Notes: generated from the sequence alone by a model not told the origin. Counted from the stretch's first letter, positions 1 to 5,239 are shown. The stretch is 5,239 nucleotides of DNA from an uncultured Clostridia bacterium (GCA_945946745.1 CAMEWZ010000121.1:1-5239); one strand, 5' to 3'. Made by a program: numbers and translations.

Positions 1-26
1 TGCTCTACCAACTGAGCTATACCGGC
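1..26 (-). tRNA. tRNA 5' end, partial (probably tRNA-Thr)
   Basis: Read on the minus strand, the 26 bases from position 26 down to 1 give a 7-base acceptor strand (GCCGGTA), the invariant T8-A9, a D-stem GCTC, a D-loop AGTTGGTA and the closing GAGC, then A. This is the canonical first third of a bacterial tRNA. The anticodon, T-arm and 3' end lie beyond the left edge, so the amino acid cannot be read. The GCCGG acceptor start is common in clostridial tRNA-Thr, which makes Thr the best guess. Its promoter is immediately upstream, so this is probably the first tRNA of its transcript. Confidence 0.93.
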
Positions 27-46
27 GTCTCGAACCGAACACGCTT

Positions 47-74
47 ATTATAGCATGGAAAAAGGAAATGTCAA
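47..74 (-). promoter_or_regulatory. Sigma-A promoter of the tRNA gene
   Basis: On the minus strand there is a perfect -35 hexamer TTGACA (69-74), a 16-base spacer and a perfect -10 hexamer TATAAT (47-52). The -10 is preceded by TGC, giving an extended -10 (TGn) element. Transcription would start near position 40, about 14 bases before tRNA nucleotide 1, leaving a short leader for RNase P to remove. The match to consensus fits a strong stable-RNA promoter. Confidence 0.92.
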
Positions 75-110
75 GAACTTTTTCACCGAATGGCAGGTTT
101 TTTTGAACTG

Positions 111-142
111 TCCTGCGCGGCGGCCATAGCAGCCGCGCAGGA
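111..142 (-). other. GC-rich hairpin after the anti-sigma gene, possible terminator
   Basis: The 11-base arms tcctgcgcggc (111-121) and gccgcgcagga (132-142) are perfectly complementary and enclose a 10-base loop. The hairpin begins about 39 bases after the anti-sigma stop codon, where an operon terminator is expected. On the minus strand it is followed by CAGTTC and then seven A, not a run of T, so it is not a canonical intrinsic terminator in that direction. On the plus strand it is followed by tatggagc, also without a T run. It may protect the 3' end of the mRNA or assist Rho-dependent termination. Nothing else of note is visible between 75 and 181. Confidence 0.6.
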
Positions 143-181
143 TATGGAGCATCTGTTTCCTTCCAGCCTTTCCAAGTGCCG

Positions 182-1903
182 TCACGGCCCCGCCACGTAC
201 CAGGTATCCTTGGCTGTCACCACGAAGCCGTTGTCATTCTGCGCTGGTAGAAGGGAAACGTGAACCGTTTTTGTCACGACTCCCCGCTGCTCCGAGCGGC
301 GGTCAAGGGTCAATACCATCTCCCAGCCATCTTCCCGGGCCGTCAAGCTTTGGAGGGAATACTCCTCCTCCGGCCTCGTTCCGGCGGCAATGTAATAATA
401 GCCGTTCTCACAATCCACCCGTTCCCGATCCGGTAGAAAATCCAAGGGTATTTCCTTCCCCAGCGCCAGGCGCGCGTAGTTTTCCACCGTCTCCCGGCTG
501 ACCCGGTACATATCCCGTCCGTTTCTGCCAAACAGCAGCGCCTCCTCCCCGGCAATCCACTCGGGACTCGTGAAGGAAGAAAACAGGAATTCATTCCAGA
601 ACCCATTGTCCAGCTCCGTTTCTCCATTCCAGTCCGGGCTGACTGCGCACAGCTTCACCAGGAAGTTCAGCCCCTTTCGGTTTAGCGGGAAATCCCCCAG
701 CTCCTCATAGGCAACGGCAGGGCGCTGCCACCAGGGATTCGACCAGCCTTCCGCCGTCACGGGGTAATAGATGACAGCCTCCTCCGCCGCGTAAAAGACG
801 TTCGAGCCCATTTCCGGAGCATTTCCCAGGAAATGCACAGCTTTCAGGCTTTTGCAGCCCATAAAGGCGTAATTCCCAATTGTTCGAATGCTGGGCGGCA
901 AGGTGACGGTTTCCAGGCTTTCGCAGTCATAAAACGCTTTGGCGCCGATGGATTCGATGCCGTCCGGGATGTACACGGTTTTCACAGCCGCGCAGTTCTG
1001 AAAAACCCCGGTCAGCTGGTCGGCGCTGCCCAGCGCGATCACCTGCTTTTCTCCGATTTTGTCGGGAATGGTGACCGTTTCCTTGGTTCCCAGATATTTG
1101 GTCAGCGTCAGAGTTCCATCCGGGTTTTCGGTGAACTGGTAATCCTGCGCGTCCGCTCCAAACTGGACGGACGCAATCACTTCCCTCGCCGCCGCTCCAT
1201 ACGTCTGCTCCTGCTGAATGGGACGATTGCAATAGAACTGATAGCCAACGGCGTTTGCCGTGGTTGTGTATTCCGTCATGGCCATGCGCTGGCCCGTCTC
1301 CCCGTCCATATAGGTAAAGAACACCTTACTTGCACTTTGGCCGCCGATGGTCATTTGCGTCAGTTTTAGATTTTCCACATCGGCATAGACCGATTCCAGC
1401 TGCGCCCGGTACTGGGATAGCTTCGGATTGACCTCCACCCGGCTGGCCTCACAGCGTGTCATCCAAAAAACCGGCGCGGTTTGCAGCTTTGGGTCGGAAA
1501 AGAAAACCGTGCCCCCATCTTCTCCTCTGCGCTCCTCTTTCTGCCAGCTGGCCGGATACCAGAAGTGAACGCCGTCATCGGAGAATTCCGCCGTGGGCTG
1601 GGCTCCTCCGGTGGTTTCCTCGGCTGTGATCTCCGGTACAGGCAACTGCGTGGCACTTGCAGACCGCTCCGGGAGGTCATTGGCAAGTTGCCACATGAAG
1701 AAGGTTCCCGACACCGCCAGCACCAGGCACACCAACGCCGCTCCCACGGCCCATCCGTTGGTTTTCGGCTCCGGGGACTGAATTCTGGTATAGCGGCCCT
1801 TCTTCCGCTCCCGAAGCTGGCATTCCAGCTGGCCCTCAATCCGCCGGGCGCAGTTTTCCGGCATGGTCATGCGGTCATAGGCATCCAGTAATCGTTTGTT
1901 CAT
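182..1903 (-). CDS. Putative membrane-anchored anti-sigma factor with PsbP-like and BspA-type leucine-rich repeat ectodomain
   Basis: The 573-residue protein probably restrains the ECF sigma factor encoded just upstream and senses an envelope signal. Residues 1-50 are charged and probably cytoplasmic. Residues 51-73 (WAVGAALVCLVLAV...) form one transmembrane helix. A Pro/Thr/Glu-rich linker spans about 77-107. Residues 108-250 (HFWYPASW near the start, VIASVQFG at the end) resemble the PsbP/Mog1-like fold; this is recognised by pattern only. Residues 272-380 carry BspA-type (LRR_5) repeats, with Cys304, Cys327 and Cys350 spaced exactly 23 residues apart within F-x-x-C, and IP..I.SIG..AF signatures. 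Residues 410-573 form a C-terminal domain I do not recognise. No zinc-binding HxxxCxxC anti-sigma motif is present, so the anti-sigma role rests on gene order and topology. The start is supported by GGAGGAGGG (1911-1919) 7 bases upstream, inside the end of the sigma gene, 3 bases after its stop. The product is probably co-translated with the sigma factor. Confidence 0.82.
   Translation of the reverse strand: MNKRLLDAYDRMTMPENCARRIEGQLECQLRERKKGRYTRIQSPEPKTNGWAVGAALVCLVLAVSGTFFMWQLANDLPERSASATQLPVPEITAEETTGGAQPTAEFSDDGVHFWYPASWQKEERRGEDGGTVFFSDPKLQTAPVFWMTRCEASRVEVNPKLSQYRAQLESVYADVENLKLTQMTIGGQSASKVFFTYMDGETGQRMAMTEYTTTANAVGYQFYCNRPIQQEQTYGAAAREVIASVQFGADAQDYQFTENPDGTLTLTKYLGTKETVTIPDKIGEKQVIALGSADQLTGVFQNCAAVKTVYIPDGIESIGAKAFYDCESLETVTLPPSIRTIGNYAFMGCKSLKAVHFLGNAPEMGSNVFYAAEEAVIYYPVTAEGWSNPWWQRPAVAYEELGDFPLNRKGLNFLVKLCAVSPDWNGETELDNGFWNEFLFSSFTSPEWIAGEEALLFGRNGRDMYRVSRETVENYARLALGKEIPLDFLPDRERVDCENGYYYIAAGTRPEEEYSLQSLTAREDGWEMVLTLDRRSEQRGVVTKTVHVSLLPAQNDNGFVVTAKDTWYVAGP
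764..1090 (-). repeat. BspA-type leucine-rich repeats (23-residue units) in the putative anti-sigma factor
   Basis: About four 23-residue units lie between residues 272 and 380. The aligned cores are VFQNCAAVKTVYIPDGIESI, AFYDCESLETVTLPPSIRTI and AFMGCKSLKAVHFLGNAPEM, with Cys304, Cys327 and Cys350 in register. The pattern matches the BspA/LRR_5 family, usually found on secreted or surface proteins involved in binding. Finding it in a membrane regulator suggests a ligand- or surface-contact-sensing module, which is an inference. Confidence 0.85.
1685..1753 (-). other. Transmembrane helix coding segment of the putative anti-sigma factor
   Basis: These codons encode residues 51-73, an uninterrupted hydrophobic stretch following a basic, charged N-terminal region (RERKKGRYTR at 31-40). 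By the positive-inside rule the first 50 residues should be cytoplasmic and the remaining 500 extracytoplasmic. That is the topology expected of an ECF anti-sigma factor. Confidence 0.85.
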
Positions 1904-1906
1904 GCT

Positions 1907-2353
1907 TCAACCCTCCTCCAAAAGCGTTCTCAGCCGTTTCCGGCCCCGATCTAAGCGGGTGGTCACGGTGCTGACCGGAAGCTTCAGCAGTTTTCCGATC
2001 TCCGCGGCGGTATATTGCTCGTAATAGTGCAGATACAGCACCACCCGGTATTCCGGCTTCAGTTTTCCCAGCGCCTGGATGGTCTCGTCCACCAGGTCAC
2101 CGGAAGCCGGAATCGTCTCATCCAGAGGCACCGTCGTGCGCCACCAGTGGGAGCGCAGCAAACTGCGGCACTCATTGGCCGTCACCTGCATGAGCCAGGC
2201 TTTTTCCTTTCCCGGTGTCAGTTCCCCCTGCTCCAGCAGCTTTAGGAACACCGTCTGGCACACATCCTCCGCTTCCTGGGAGTTGTGGGTATAGTTCACC
2301 GCCAATCGGTACACATCGTCCCGGTAGCGGTGAAATAAGTACAGTACATCCAT
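1907..2353 (-). CDS. ECF-family RNA polymerase sigma factor
   Basis: The 148-residue protein is an extracytoplasmic-function sigma-70 factor that should direct RNA polymerase to a small stress or envelope regulon. Region 2 spans about residues 5-70, with DVYRLAVNYTHNSQEAEDVCQTVFLKLL (13-40) matching regions 2.1-2.2 and KAWLMQVTANECRSLLRS (51-68) matching region 2.4. Region 4 spans about 91-145, with LKPEYRVVLYLHYYEQYTAAEIGKLL followed by the helix-turn-helix LPVSTVTTRLDRGRKRLR. Region 3 is absent, as expected for ECF factors. An in-frame ATG lies 14 codons upstream (2395), but the start at 2353 is preferred. AAAAGGAGG (2361-2369) ends 7 bases before it and would be internal to the longer version, and the extra residues (NRYRNRETKGG) are not family-like. 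The gene is followed after 3 bases by the putative anti-sigma gene, the typical ECF operon order. Confidence 0.95.
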   Translation of the reverse strand: MDVLYLFHRYRDDVYRLAVNYTHNSQEAEDVCQTVFLKLLEQGELTPGKEKAWLMQVTANECRSLLRSHWWRTTVPLDETIPASGDLVDETIQALGKLKPEYRVVLYLHYYEQYTAAEIGKLLKLPVSTVTTRLDRGRKRLRTLLEEG

Positions 2354-2360
2354 CACCCTG

Positions 2361-2369
2361 CCTCCTTTT
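2361..2369 (-). promoter_or_regulatory. Ribosome-binding site deciding the sigma factor start
   Basis: The minus strand reads AAAAGGAGG with a 7-base spacer to the ATG at 2353. It selects this start over the in-frame ATG at 2395, which would place this purine run inside the coding region. Confidence 0.85.
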
Positions 2370-2385
2370 GTCTCTCTATTTCTAT

Positions 2386-2412
2386 AACGATTCAAAGGGG
2401 CGTTTTGTCTCC
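2386..2412 (-). promoter_or_regulatory. Candidate ECF-type promoter of the sigma/anti-sigma operon
   Basis: On the minus strand GGAGAC (2407-2412) is followed after 17 bases by CGTTAT, with CGTT at 2386-2389. This loosely resembles ECF promoters (a GGAAC- or TGAAAC-like -35 and a CGTN -10). No good sigma-A promoter is visible between the ispF terminator and the sigma start. ECF factors commonly activate their own operon, so autoregulation is plausible, but the match is weak and the spacing slightly long. Confidence 0.3.
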
Positions 2413-2420
2413 GGTTTTTT

Positions 2421-2450
2421 CAAAAAATTTGCGGACACCGAAGTGTCCGC
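2421..2450 (-). terminator. Rho-independent terminator of the murD-ispD-ispF operon
   Basis: The minus strand carries a perfect 8-base stem, GCGGACAC/GTGTCCGC (2431-2450), closed by a C(UUCG)G tetraloop and followed by AAATTTTTTG (2421-2430). The hairpin starts 6 bases after the ispF TAA stop. It separates the metabolic operon from the sigma operon on the same strand. On the plus strand the trailing gctctttta is only weakly T-rich, so bidirectional function is less likely. Confidence 0.9.
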
Positions 2451-2456
2451 GCTCTT

Positions 2457-2927
2457 TTATTCCTCCAGCAAGCACACCGCGTGGCAGGCCATGCCCTCGC
2501 CGGAGCCGGTAAAGCCCAGCTTTTCCTCGGTGGTGGCCTTCACATTCACCCGGCTGGGGTCGATCCCCAAAGCGGAGGCGATGTTGCCTTCCATTTGGGG
2601 AATGAAGGCTCTCAGCTTGGGCCTTTGGGCGATCATGGTCACGTCAATATTGCTGACCCGATAGCCCGCCGCCGCCACCTTTTTCCCCACGATTTTCAGC
2701 AGCGCCAGGGAGTCCGCCCCCTTGTATTTGGGATCCGTGTCCGGGAAATGGAGGCCGATGTCCCCCAGGCCCGCCGCTCCCAGCAGGGCATCGGAGACCG
2801 CGTGGAGCAGCACATCCGCGTCGCTGTGCCCAAGCAGTCCTTTTTCATAGTCGATCTTCACCCCGCCCAGAATCAAGTCCCGGCCTTCCACCAGGCGGTG
2901 TACGTCATATCCATGTCCGATTCTCAT
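2457..2927 (-). CDS. ispF: 2-C-methyl-D-erythritol 2,4-cyclodiphosphate synthase (IspF)
   Basis: IspF converts 4-diphosphocytidyl-methylerythritol 2-phosphate to methylerythritol 2,4-cyclodiphosphate with release of CMP, step 5 of the MEP isoprenoid pathway, in the cytoplasm as a homotrimer. The 156-residue length is typical. The metal ligands of the family are visible as Asp8, His10 (GYDVHR) and His42 (DADVLLHAVSDALLG). LGHSDADV (33-39) and GDIGLHFPDTD (55-65) follow, then the signature TTEEKLGFTG (132-141), with Thr132 and Glu135 at family positions. The start at 2927 is chosen because MRIGHGYDVHR is the usual N terminus and GGAGGA (2934-2939) lies 6 bases upstream; an upstream in-frame ATG adds 40 residues that only shadow ispD. 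The ATG overlaps the ispD stop in an ATGA junction, implying translational coupling. A terminator follows directly. Confidence 0.98.
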   Translation of the reverse strand: MRIGHGYDVHRLVEGRDLILGGVKIDYEKGLLGHSDADVLLHAVSDALLGAAGLGDIGLHFPDTDPKYKGADSLALLKIVGKKVAAAGYRVSNIDVTMIAQRPKLRAFIPQMEGNIASALGIDPSRVNVKATTEEKLGFTGSGEGMACHAVCLLEE

Positions 2928-3646
2928 GTTTCGTCCTCCAACAGCAGTTCCGCGATTTTCAAATCCATCGGCGTGGTGACCTTTAGGTTGCGCTCGTCGC
3001 CCTCCACGATCTTCACCGTCATGCCCATCCGCTCCACGGCGGAGCAATCATCGGTAACAGCGGCGCCGTCCAACTCCGCTTTTCGCAGCGCCCCCCGGAG
3101 CAGGTCAAAGTCAAAGACCTGGGGGGTCTGGACGGCGAACAGGCTGGCCCGATCCGGGGTGTTCTTCACCACCCGGCCCTCCACCACCTTGATGGTGTCC
3201 TTCACCGGAATGGCAGGGGCTGCCGCGCCGTAGGTATTGGCGGCCCGCACCACCCGGTCGATGACCTGCCAGGTGACCAGGGGCCGGGCGCCATCGTGGA
3301 CGGCAGCCAATTTCACTTGATTGGACAGGGCGTTCAAGCCCAGATGCACCGACTCCTGGCGGCTTTTTCCCCCGGCAACCACGGCGGTAACCTTGGACAT
3401 ATCCTTGCACAGGCCCGTAATGGGCAGAATCAAATCTTCCCGGGTGACGATGACGATTTCCGAAATGGCGTCACAGTTCTGGAAAGCCCGCACCGTCCGG
3501 GCGATCATCGGCTCCCCTCCCAGGGACGCCATGACCTTGTCGATGCCCCCCATTCGGGTGGCGCTGCCCGCCGCCACGATCACCGCGCCGCAGGTTTTCA
3601 GCGGCAGCAGCTTCCGGACTGGCCGGGTGAGTTTGGTGATCTCCAT
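2924..3646 (-). CDS. ispD: 2-C-methyl-D-erythritol 4-phosphate cytidylyltransferase (IspD)
   Basis: IspD transfers CMP from CTP to methylerythritol 4-phosphate, step 3 of the MEP pathway, in the cytoplasm. The 240-residue length fits the family. The CTP-binding loop AVIVAAGSATRMGGIDK (21-37) includes the expected Arg31 and Lys37. GGKSRQESV (91-99) and HDGARPLV (116-123) follow, then VQTPQVF, AVTDDCSAVE and the C-terminal GDERNLKVTTPMDL. The first 17 residues (MEITKLTRPVRKLLPLK) are a short extension before the nucleotidyltransferase fold. The start at 3646 is supported by GAAGGAG (3654-3660) with a 7-base spacer. The ATG lies 1 base after the murD stop, so the genes are cotranscribed and probably coupled. 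In some bacteria IspD and IspF are fused; here they are separate, with ispF starting in another frame. Confidence 0.97.
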   Translation of the reverse strand: MEITKLTRPVRKLLPLKTCGAVIVAAGSATRMGGIDKVMASLGGEPMIARTVRAFQNCDAISEIVIVTREDLILPITGLCKDMSKVTAVVAGGKSRQESVHLGLNALSNQVKLAAVHDGARPLVTWQVIDRVVRAANTYGAAAPAIPVKDTIKVVEGRVVKNTPDRASLFAVQTPQVFDFDLLRGALRKAELDGAAVTDDCSAVERMGMTVKIVEGDERNLKVTTPMDLKIAELLLEDET

Positions 3647-3647
3647 A

Positions 3648-5009
3648 TTACAGCTCCTTCACCAATTTTTTGTAAAATTCGCCCCGAACCATGAAATTTT
3701 TGAACTGGTCAAAGGCCGCGCTGGCGGGGCTCATCAGCACCACGTCCCCCGGCTCTGCCGCCGCGGCGGCGGCCCGGACGGCGGGTTCAAAGCTGCCGCA
3801 GTCCACAATTTCCAGCGACTTAGGATCATATTCCGGGCAGTTTTCCACGGCAGAGCGGATCTTCCCCCCGGTGGCGCCCCCCAGAAACAGCTTCTTCACA
3901 TGCGCGCAGATCTCCGGGCCCAGCACATCGTAGGGAATGTGCTTGTCATAGCCCCCCGCGATGAGAATGACCTTCTCCGGGAAGCTGCGCAGTCCGGCAA
4001 TGGTGCGGCTGGGGCTGGAGGCGATGGAATCGTTGTAGAACTTCACCCCGTCCTTGACGCGCACCAGCTCAATGCGGTGCTCCACACCGCCAAAGGTTTT
4101 CGCCACCTGGCGGATGATATCGTCGCCGACCAAGCCCTCCACCATGGCGATGGCCGCCATGTAGTTTTCCACGTTATGGACGCCGGGGATCAGAATGTCG
4201 GACGCTTGCAGCACCGGCGCCCCGCCCCGGCAGATGACGCCGTCCTCCAGGCACACATGGGCCTTGCCCAGCCGGGAGAAGAACCGGGTCTCGTCGTTGC
4301 CCCGGAAGGACGCGGTGATGGCGTTGTCGGCGTTCAGAACCAGCAGGCCGCTTTCGTCCTGATAGCGGAAAATATTCTTCTTCGCCTCCACATATTCTTC
4401 CATATCCTTGTGGATATCCAGGTGGTTGGGGGCCAGGTTGGTGATCAGCGCCCGTTGGGGGCTGCGCTTCATATCCATCAGCTGGAAGGAGCTGAGCTCC
4501 ACCACGGCGAAATCCTCGGGCTTCATCTGCCGCACCAGGGGCAGCAGGGGCGTACCGATGTTGCCGCCCAGCCAGACCGTTTTCCCGGCGGCCTTCAGCA
4601 TTTCGGAGATCAGGGTCGTGGTGGTGGTCTTACCGTCAGAGCCGGTGACTGCCAGCACAGAGCAAGGGCAGACCTCGAAGAACACCTCCATTTCGGAGGT
4701 CACCATGGCCCCCCTGGCCGCCAGGGCCTGGATGGCGGGATTGCCCGGGTGCATTCCCGGGGTGCGGAACAGAACGTCCGCCTCCACGCCGTCTAAGTAA
4801 GTGTCCCCCACATGGAGCTTGCAGCCCAGCTTTTCCAGCTCCAGCACTTCATCATCCAGCTTCTCCCGGGGAGTCTTATCGCAGCCCACCACATCGCAGC
4901 CATATTCCAGCAGCAGCCGCACCAGGGGACGGTTGCTGACGCCCAGGCCCAGAACGGCGATTTTTTTATTTCTCAGAGAATTGAAGTAGTCTTCAAATTT
5001 GCAAGCCAT
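3648..5009 (-). CDS. murD: UDP-N-acetylmuramoyl-L-alanine--D-glutamate ligase (MurD)
   Basis: MurD uses ATP to add D-glutamate to UDP-MurNAc-L-Ala, the second amino-acid addition in cytoplasmic peptidoglycan precursor synthesis. The 453 residues match the usual family length. The N-terminal Rossmann-like UDP-binding domain begins IAVLGLGVSNRP (17-28). The central ATPase domain carries the P-loop TGSDGKTTT (122-130) with Lys127, ELSSFQL (171-177), NHLDIH (195-200) and the Lys210-Lys211 region where the carbamylated lysine is expected. GVHNVENY (276-283), EHRIE (310-314) and YNDSIASSPSRT (325-336) lead into the C-terminal domain, which ends with MSPASAAFDQFKNF (426-439). A run of six Ala lies at 413-418. 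The start is supported by GAGGA (5017-5021) with a 7-base spacer. It is the first gene of an operon with ispD and ispF and has its own promoter, away from the usual division/cell-wall cluster. Confidence 0.98.
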   Translation of the reverse strand: MACKFEDYFNSLRNKKIAVLGLGVSNRPLVRLLLEYGCDVVGCDKTPREKLDDEVLELEKLGCKLHVGDTYLDGVEADVLFRTPGMHPGNPAIQALAARGAMVTSEMEVFFEVCPCSVLAVTGSDGKTTTTTLISEMLKAAGKTVWLGGNIGTPLLPLVRQMKPEDFAVVELSSFQLMDMKRSPQRALITNLAPNHLDIHKDMEEYVEAKKNIFRYQDESGLLVLNADNAITASFRGNDETRFFSRLGKAHVCLEDGVICRGGAPVLQASDILIPGVHNVENYMAAIAMVEGLVGDDIIRQVAKTFGGVEHRIELVRVKDGVKFYNDSIASSPSRTIAGLRSFPEKVILIAGGYDKHIPYDVLGPEICAHVKKLFLGGATGGKIRSAVENCPEYDPKSLEIVDCGSFEPAVRAAAAAAEPGDVVLMSPASAAFDQFKNFMVRGEFYKKLVKEL

Positions 5010-5042
5010 AAACCATTCCTCGTTTCAAGGGTTGATAGGGAT

Positions 5043-5071
5043 AGTATAGCCTCTTTGAAAAGATTTTGCAA
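5043..5071 (-). promoter_or_regulatory. Sigma-A promoter of murD-ispD-ispF
   Basis: The minus strand has -35 TTGCAA (5066-5071), a 17-base spacer and -10 TATACT (5043-5048). The predicted start is near 5036, giving a leader of about 27 bases before the murD ATG at 5009. The -35 lies only 5 bases from the -35 of the divergent rnpB promoter. Confidence 0.85.
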
Positions 5072-5076
5072 GATAT

Positions 5077-5105
5077 TTGACAATTTGCCTTCCTTGGGGT
5101 ACAAT
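5077..5105 (+). promoter_or_regulatory. Sigma-A promoter of rnpB
   Basis: The plus strand has a perfect -35 TTGACA (5077-5082), a 17-base spacer and -10 TACAAT (5100-5105), one mismatch from consensus. The predicted transcription start is near 5112, just before the recognisable RNase P RNA sequence. A/T-rich DNA upstream (5061-5076) could act as an UP element. Confidence 0.93.
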
Positions 5106-5111
5106 ATTCCC

Positions 5112-5239
5112 GCGACCAGGTCGGACAGCCGCGGACTCATGCCGAAAGGCAGAGGATGAGGAAAGTCCGGGCTCCACAGGGCAGGGATAACGGGTAACGC
5201 CCGCCGGGGGTAACCCCAGGACAAGTGCAACAGAGAGAT
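5112..5239 (+). ncRNA. rnpB: RNase P RNA, catalytic subunit, 5' portion (partial)
   Basis: This is the catalytic RNA of RNase P, which removes tRNA 5' leaders. The highly conserved block GAGGAAAGTCCGGGCTCC (5158-5175) is conserved region I (P4 strand). It is followed by cagggcaggg, GGTAACGCC-like sequence, gggtaacccc and GTGCAACAGAGAG (5225-5237), which match the order seen in type A bacterial RNase P RNAs. Upstream, ctca/tgag arms and an inner TGCC-GAAA-GGCA hairpin (about 5136-5160) form the P3 helix with an internal loop. The 5' end is placed from the promoter and may be off by a few bases. The 3' half, including the strand that closes P1 and P4, lies beyond the right edge. The RNA appears to be type A-like, as in clostridia, not the type B found in Bacillus. 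Confidence 0.97.

Noticed and set aside
25..44. Inverted repeat GCGT...ACGC with inner TTCG/CGAG arms overlapping the tRNA 5' end
   Set aside because: The predicted transcription start (about 40) lies inside the repeat, so the full hairpin would not be present in the RNA. It is probably coincidental.
833..1891. Plus-strand open frames opposite the putative anti-sigma gene
   Set aside because: They have low-complexity composition and no ribosome-binding site or domain. The minus-strand gene shows a coherent transmembrane and repeat architecture.
2457..3047. A longer IspF starting 40 codons upstream
   Set aside because: The added residues are an out-of-frame reading of the ispD 3' end. MRIGHGYDVHR is the family N terminus and has its own ribosome-binding site.
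2457..3646. A bifunctional IspDF fusion
   Set aside because: ispD ends with its own TGA, and ispF begins at an overlapping ATG in another frame, so they are two proteins.
3321..4796. A 491-codon open frame on the plus strand opposite murD and ispD
   Set aside because: It is a shadow of high-GC coding sequence. The translation is rich in His, Gln, Gly and Ala with no recognisable domain, and both genes on the other strand are unmistakable conserved enzymes.
4973..5230. An 85-codon minus-strand frame across the murD/rnpB intergenic region
   Set aside because: It overlaps the RNase P RNA, both promoters and the murD start, and its protein shows no recognisable feature.
1..5239. CRISPR arrays, insertion sequences, phage genes or a riboswitch
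   Set aside because: No regularly spaced direct repeats, transposase-like proteins or terminal inverted repeats were seen. The only leaders (about 27 bases for murD, and the short sigma upstream region) are too short for a known riboswitch.

Overview
This window looks like ordinary chromosome from a moderately GC-rich Firmicute of the class Clostridia, plausibly an Oscillospiraceae/Ruminococcaceae-type gut anaerobe. That placement is inferred. It rests on strong AGGAGG-type ribosome-binding sites, consensus sigma-A promoters, a type A-like RNase P RNA, a separate non-fused ispD/ispF pair, and an ECF sigma/anti-sigma pair whose ectodomain carries BspA-type leucine-rich repeats. No mobile element, CRISPR array or phage gene is visible.

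Layout from left to right. (1) Positions 1-26 hold the 5' end of a minus-strand tRNA, cut by the window edge, with a near-perfect promoter at 47-74. (2) A strong GC-rich hairpin at 111-142 sits just beyond the end of the anti-sigma gene. (3) Positions 182-2353 hold a two-gene minus-strand operon: an ECF sigma factor (1907-2353) followed after 3 bases by a 573-residue membrane-anchored putative anti-sigma factor (182-1903). (4) An intrinsic terminator lies at 2421-2450. (5) Positions 2457-5009 hold a three-gene minus-strand operon, murD-ispD-ispF, with a 1-base gap and a 4-base ATGA overlap. (6) The intergenic region 5010-5111 carries back-to-back divergent promoters for murD (minus) and rnpB (plus). 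(7) From about 5112 to the right edge is the 5' part of rnpB, the RNase P catalytic RNA.

How the genes fit together. MurD adds D-glutamate to UDP-MurNAc-L-Ala in peptidoglycan precursor synthesis. IspD and IspF catalyse steps 3 and 5 of the MEP isoprenoid pathway, which supplies undecaprenyl phosphate, the lipid carrier for the same cell wall precursors. The operon therefore joins two inputs to wall synthesis. The downstream sigma/anti-sigma pair is a probable envelope-sensing regulatory module but is separated from ispF by a terminator. The most noteworthy points are the composite ectodomain of the anti-sigma protein, the very close murD/rnpB divergent promoters, and the murD-ispD-ispF arrangement. 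I see no convincing evidence of a wholly new system.
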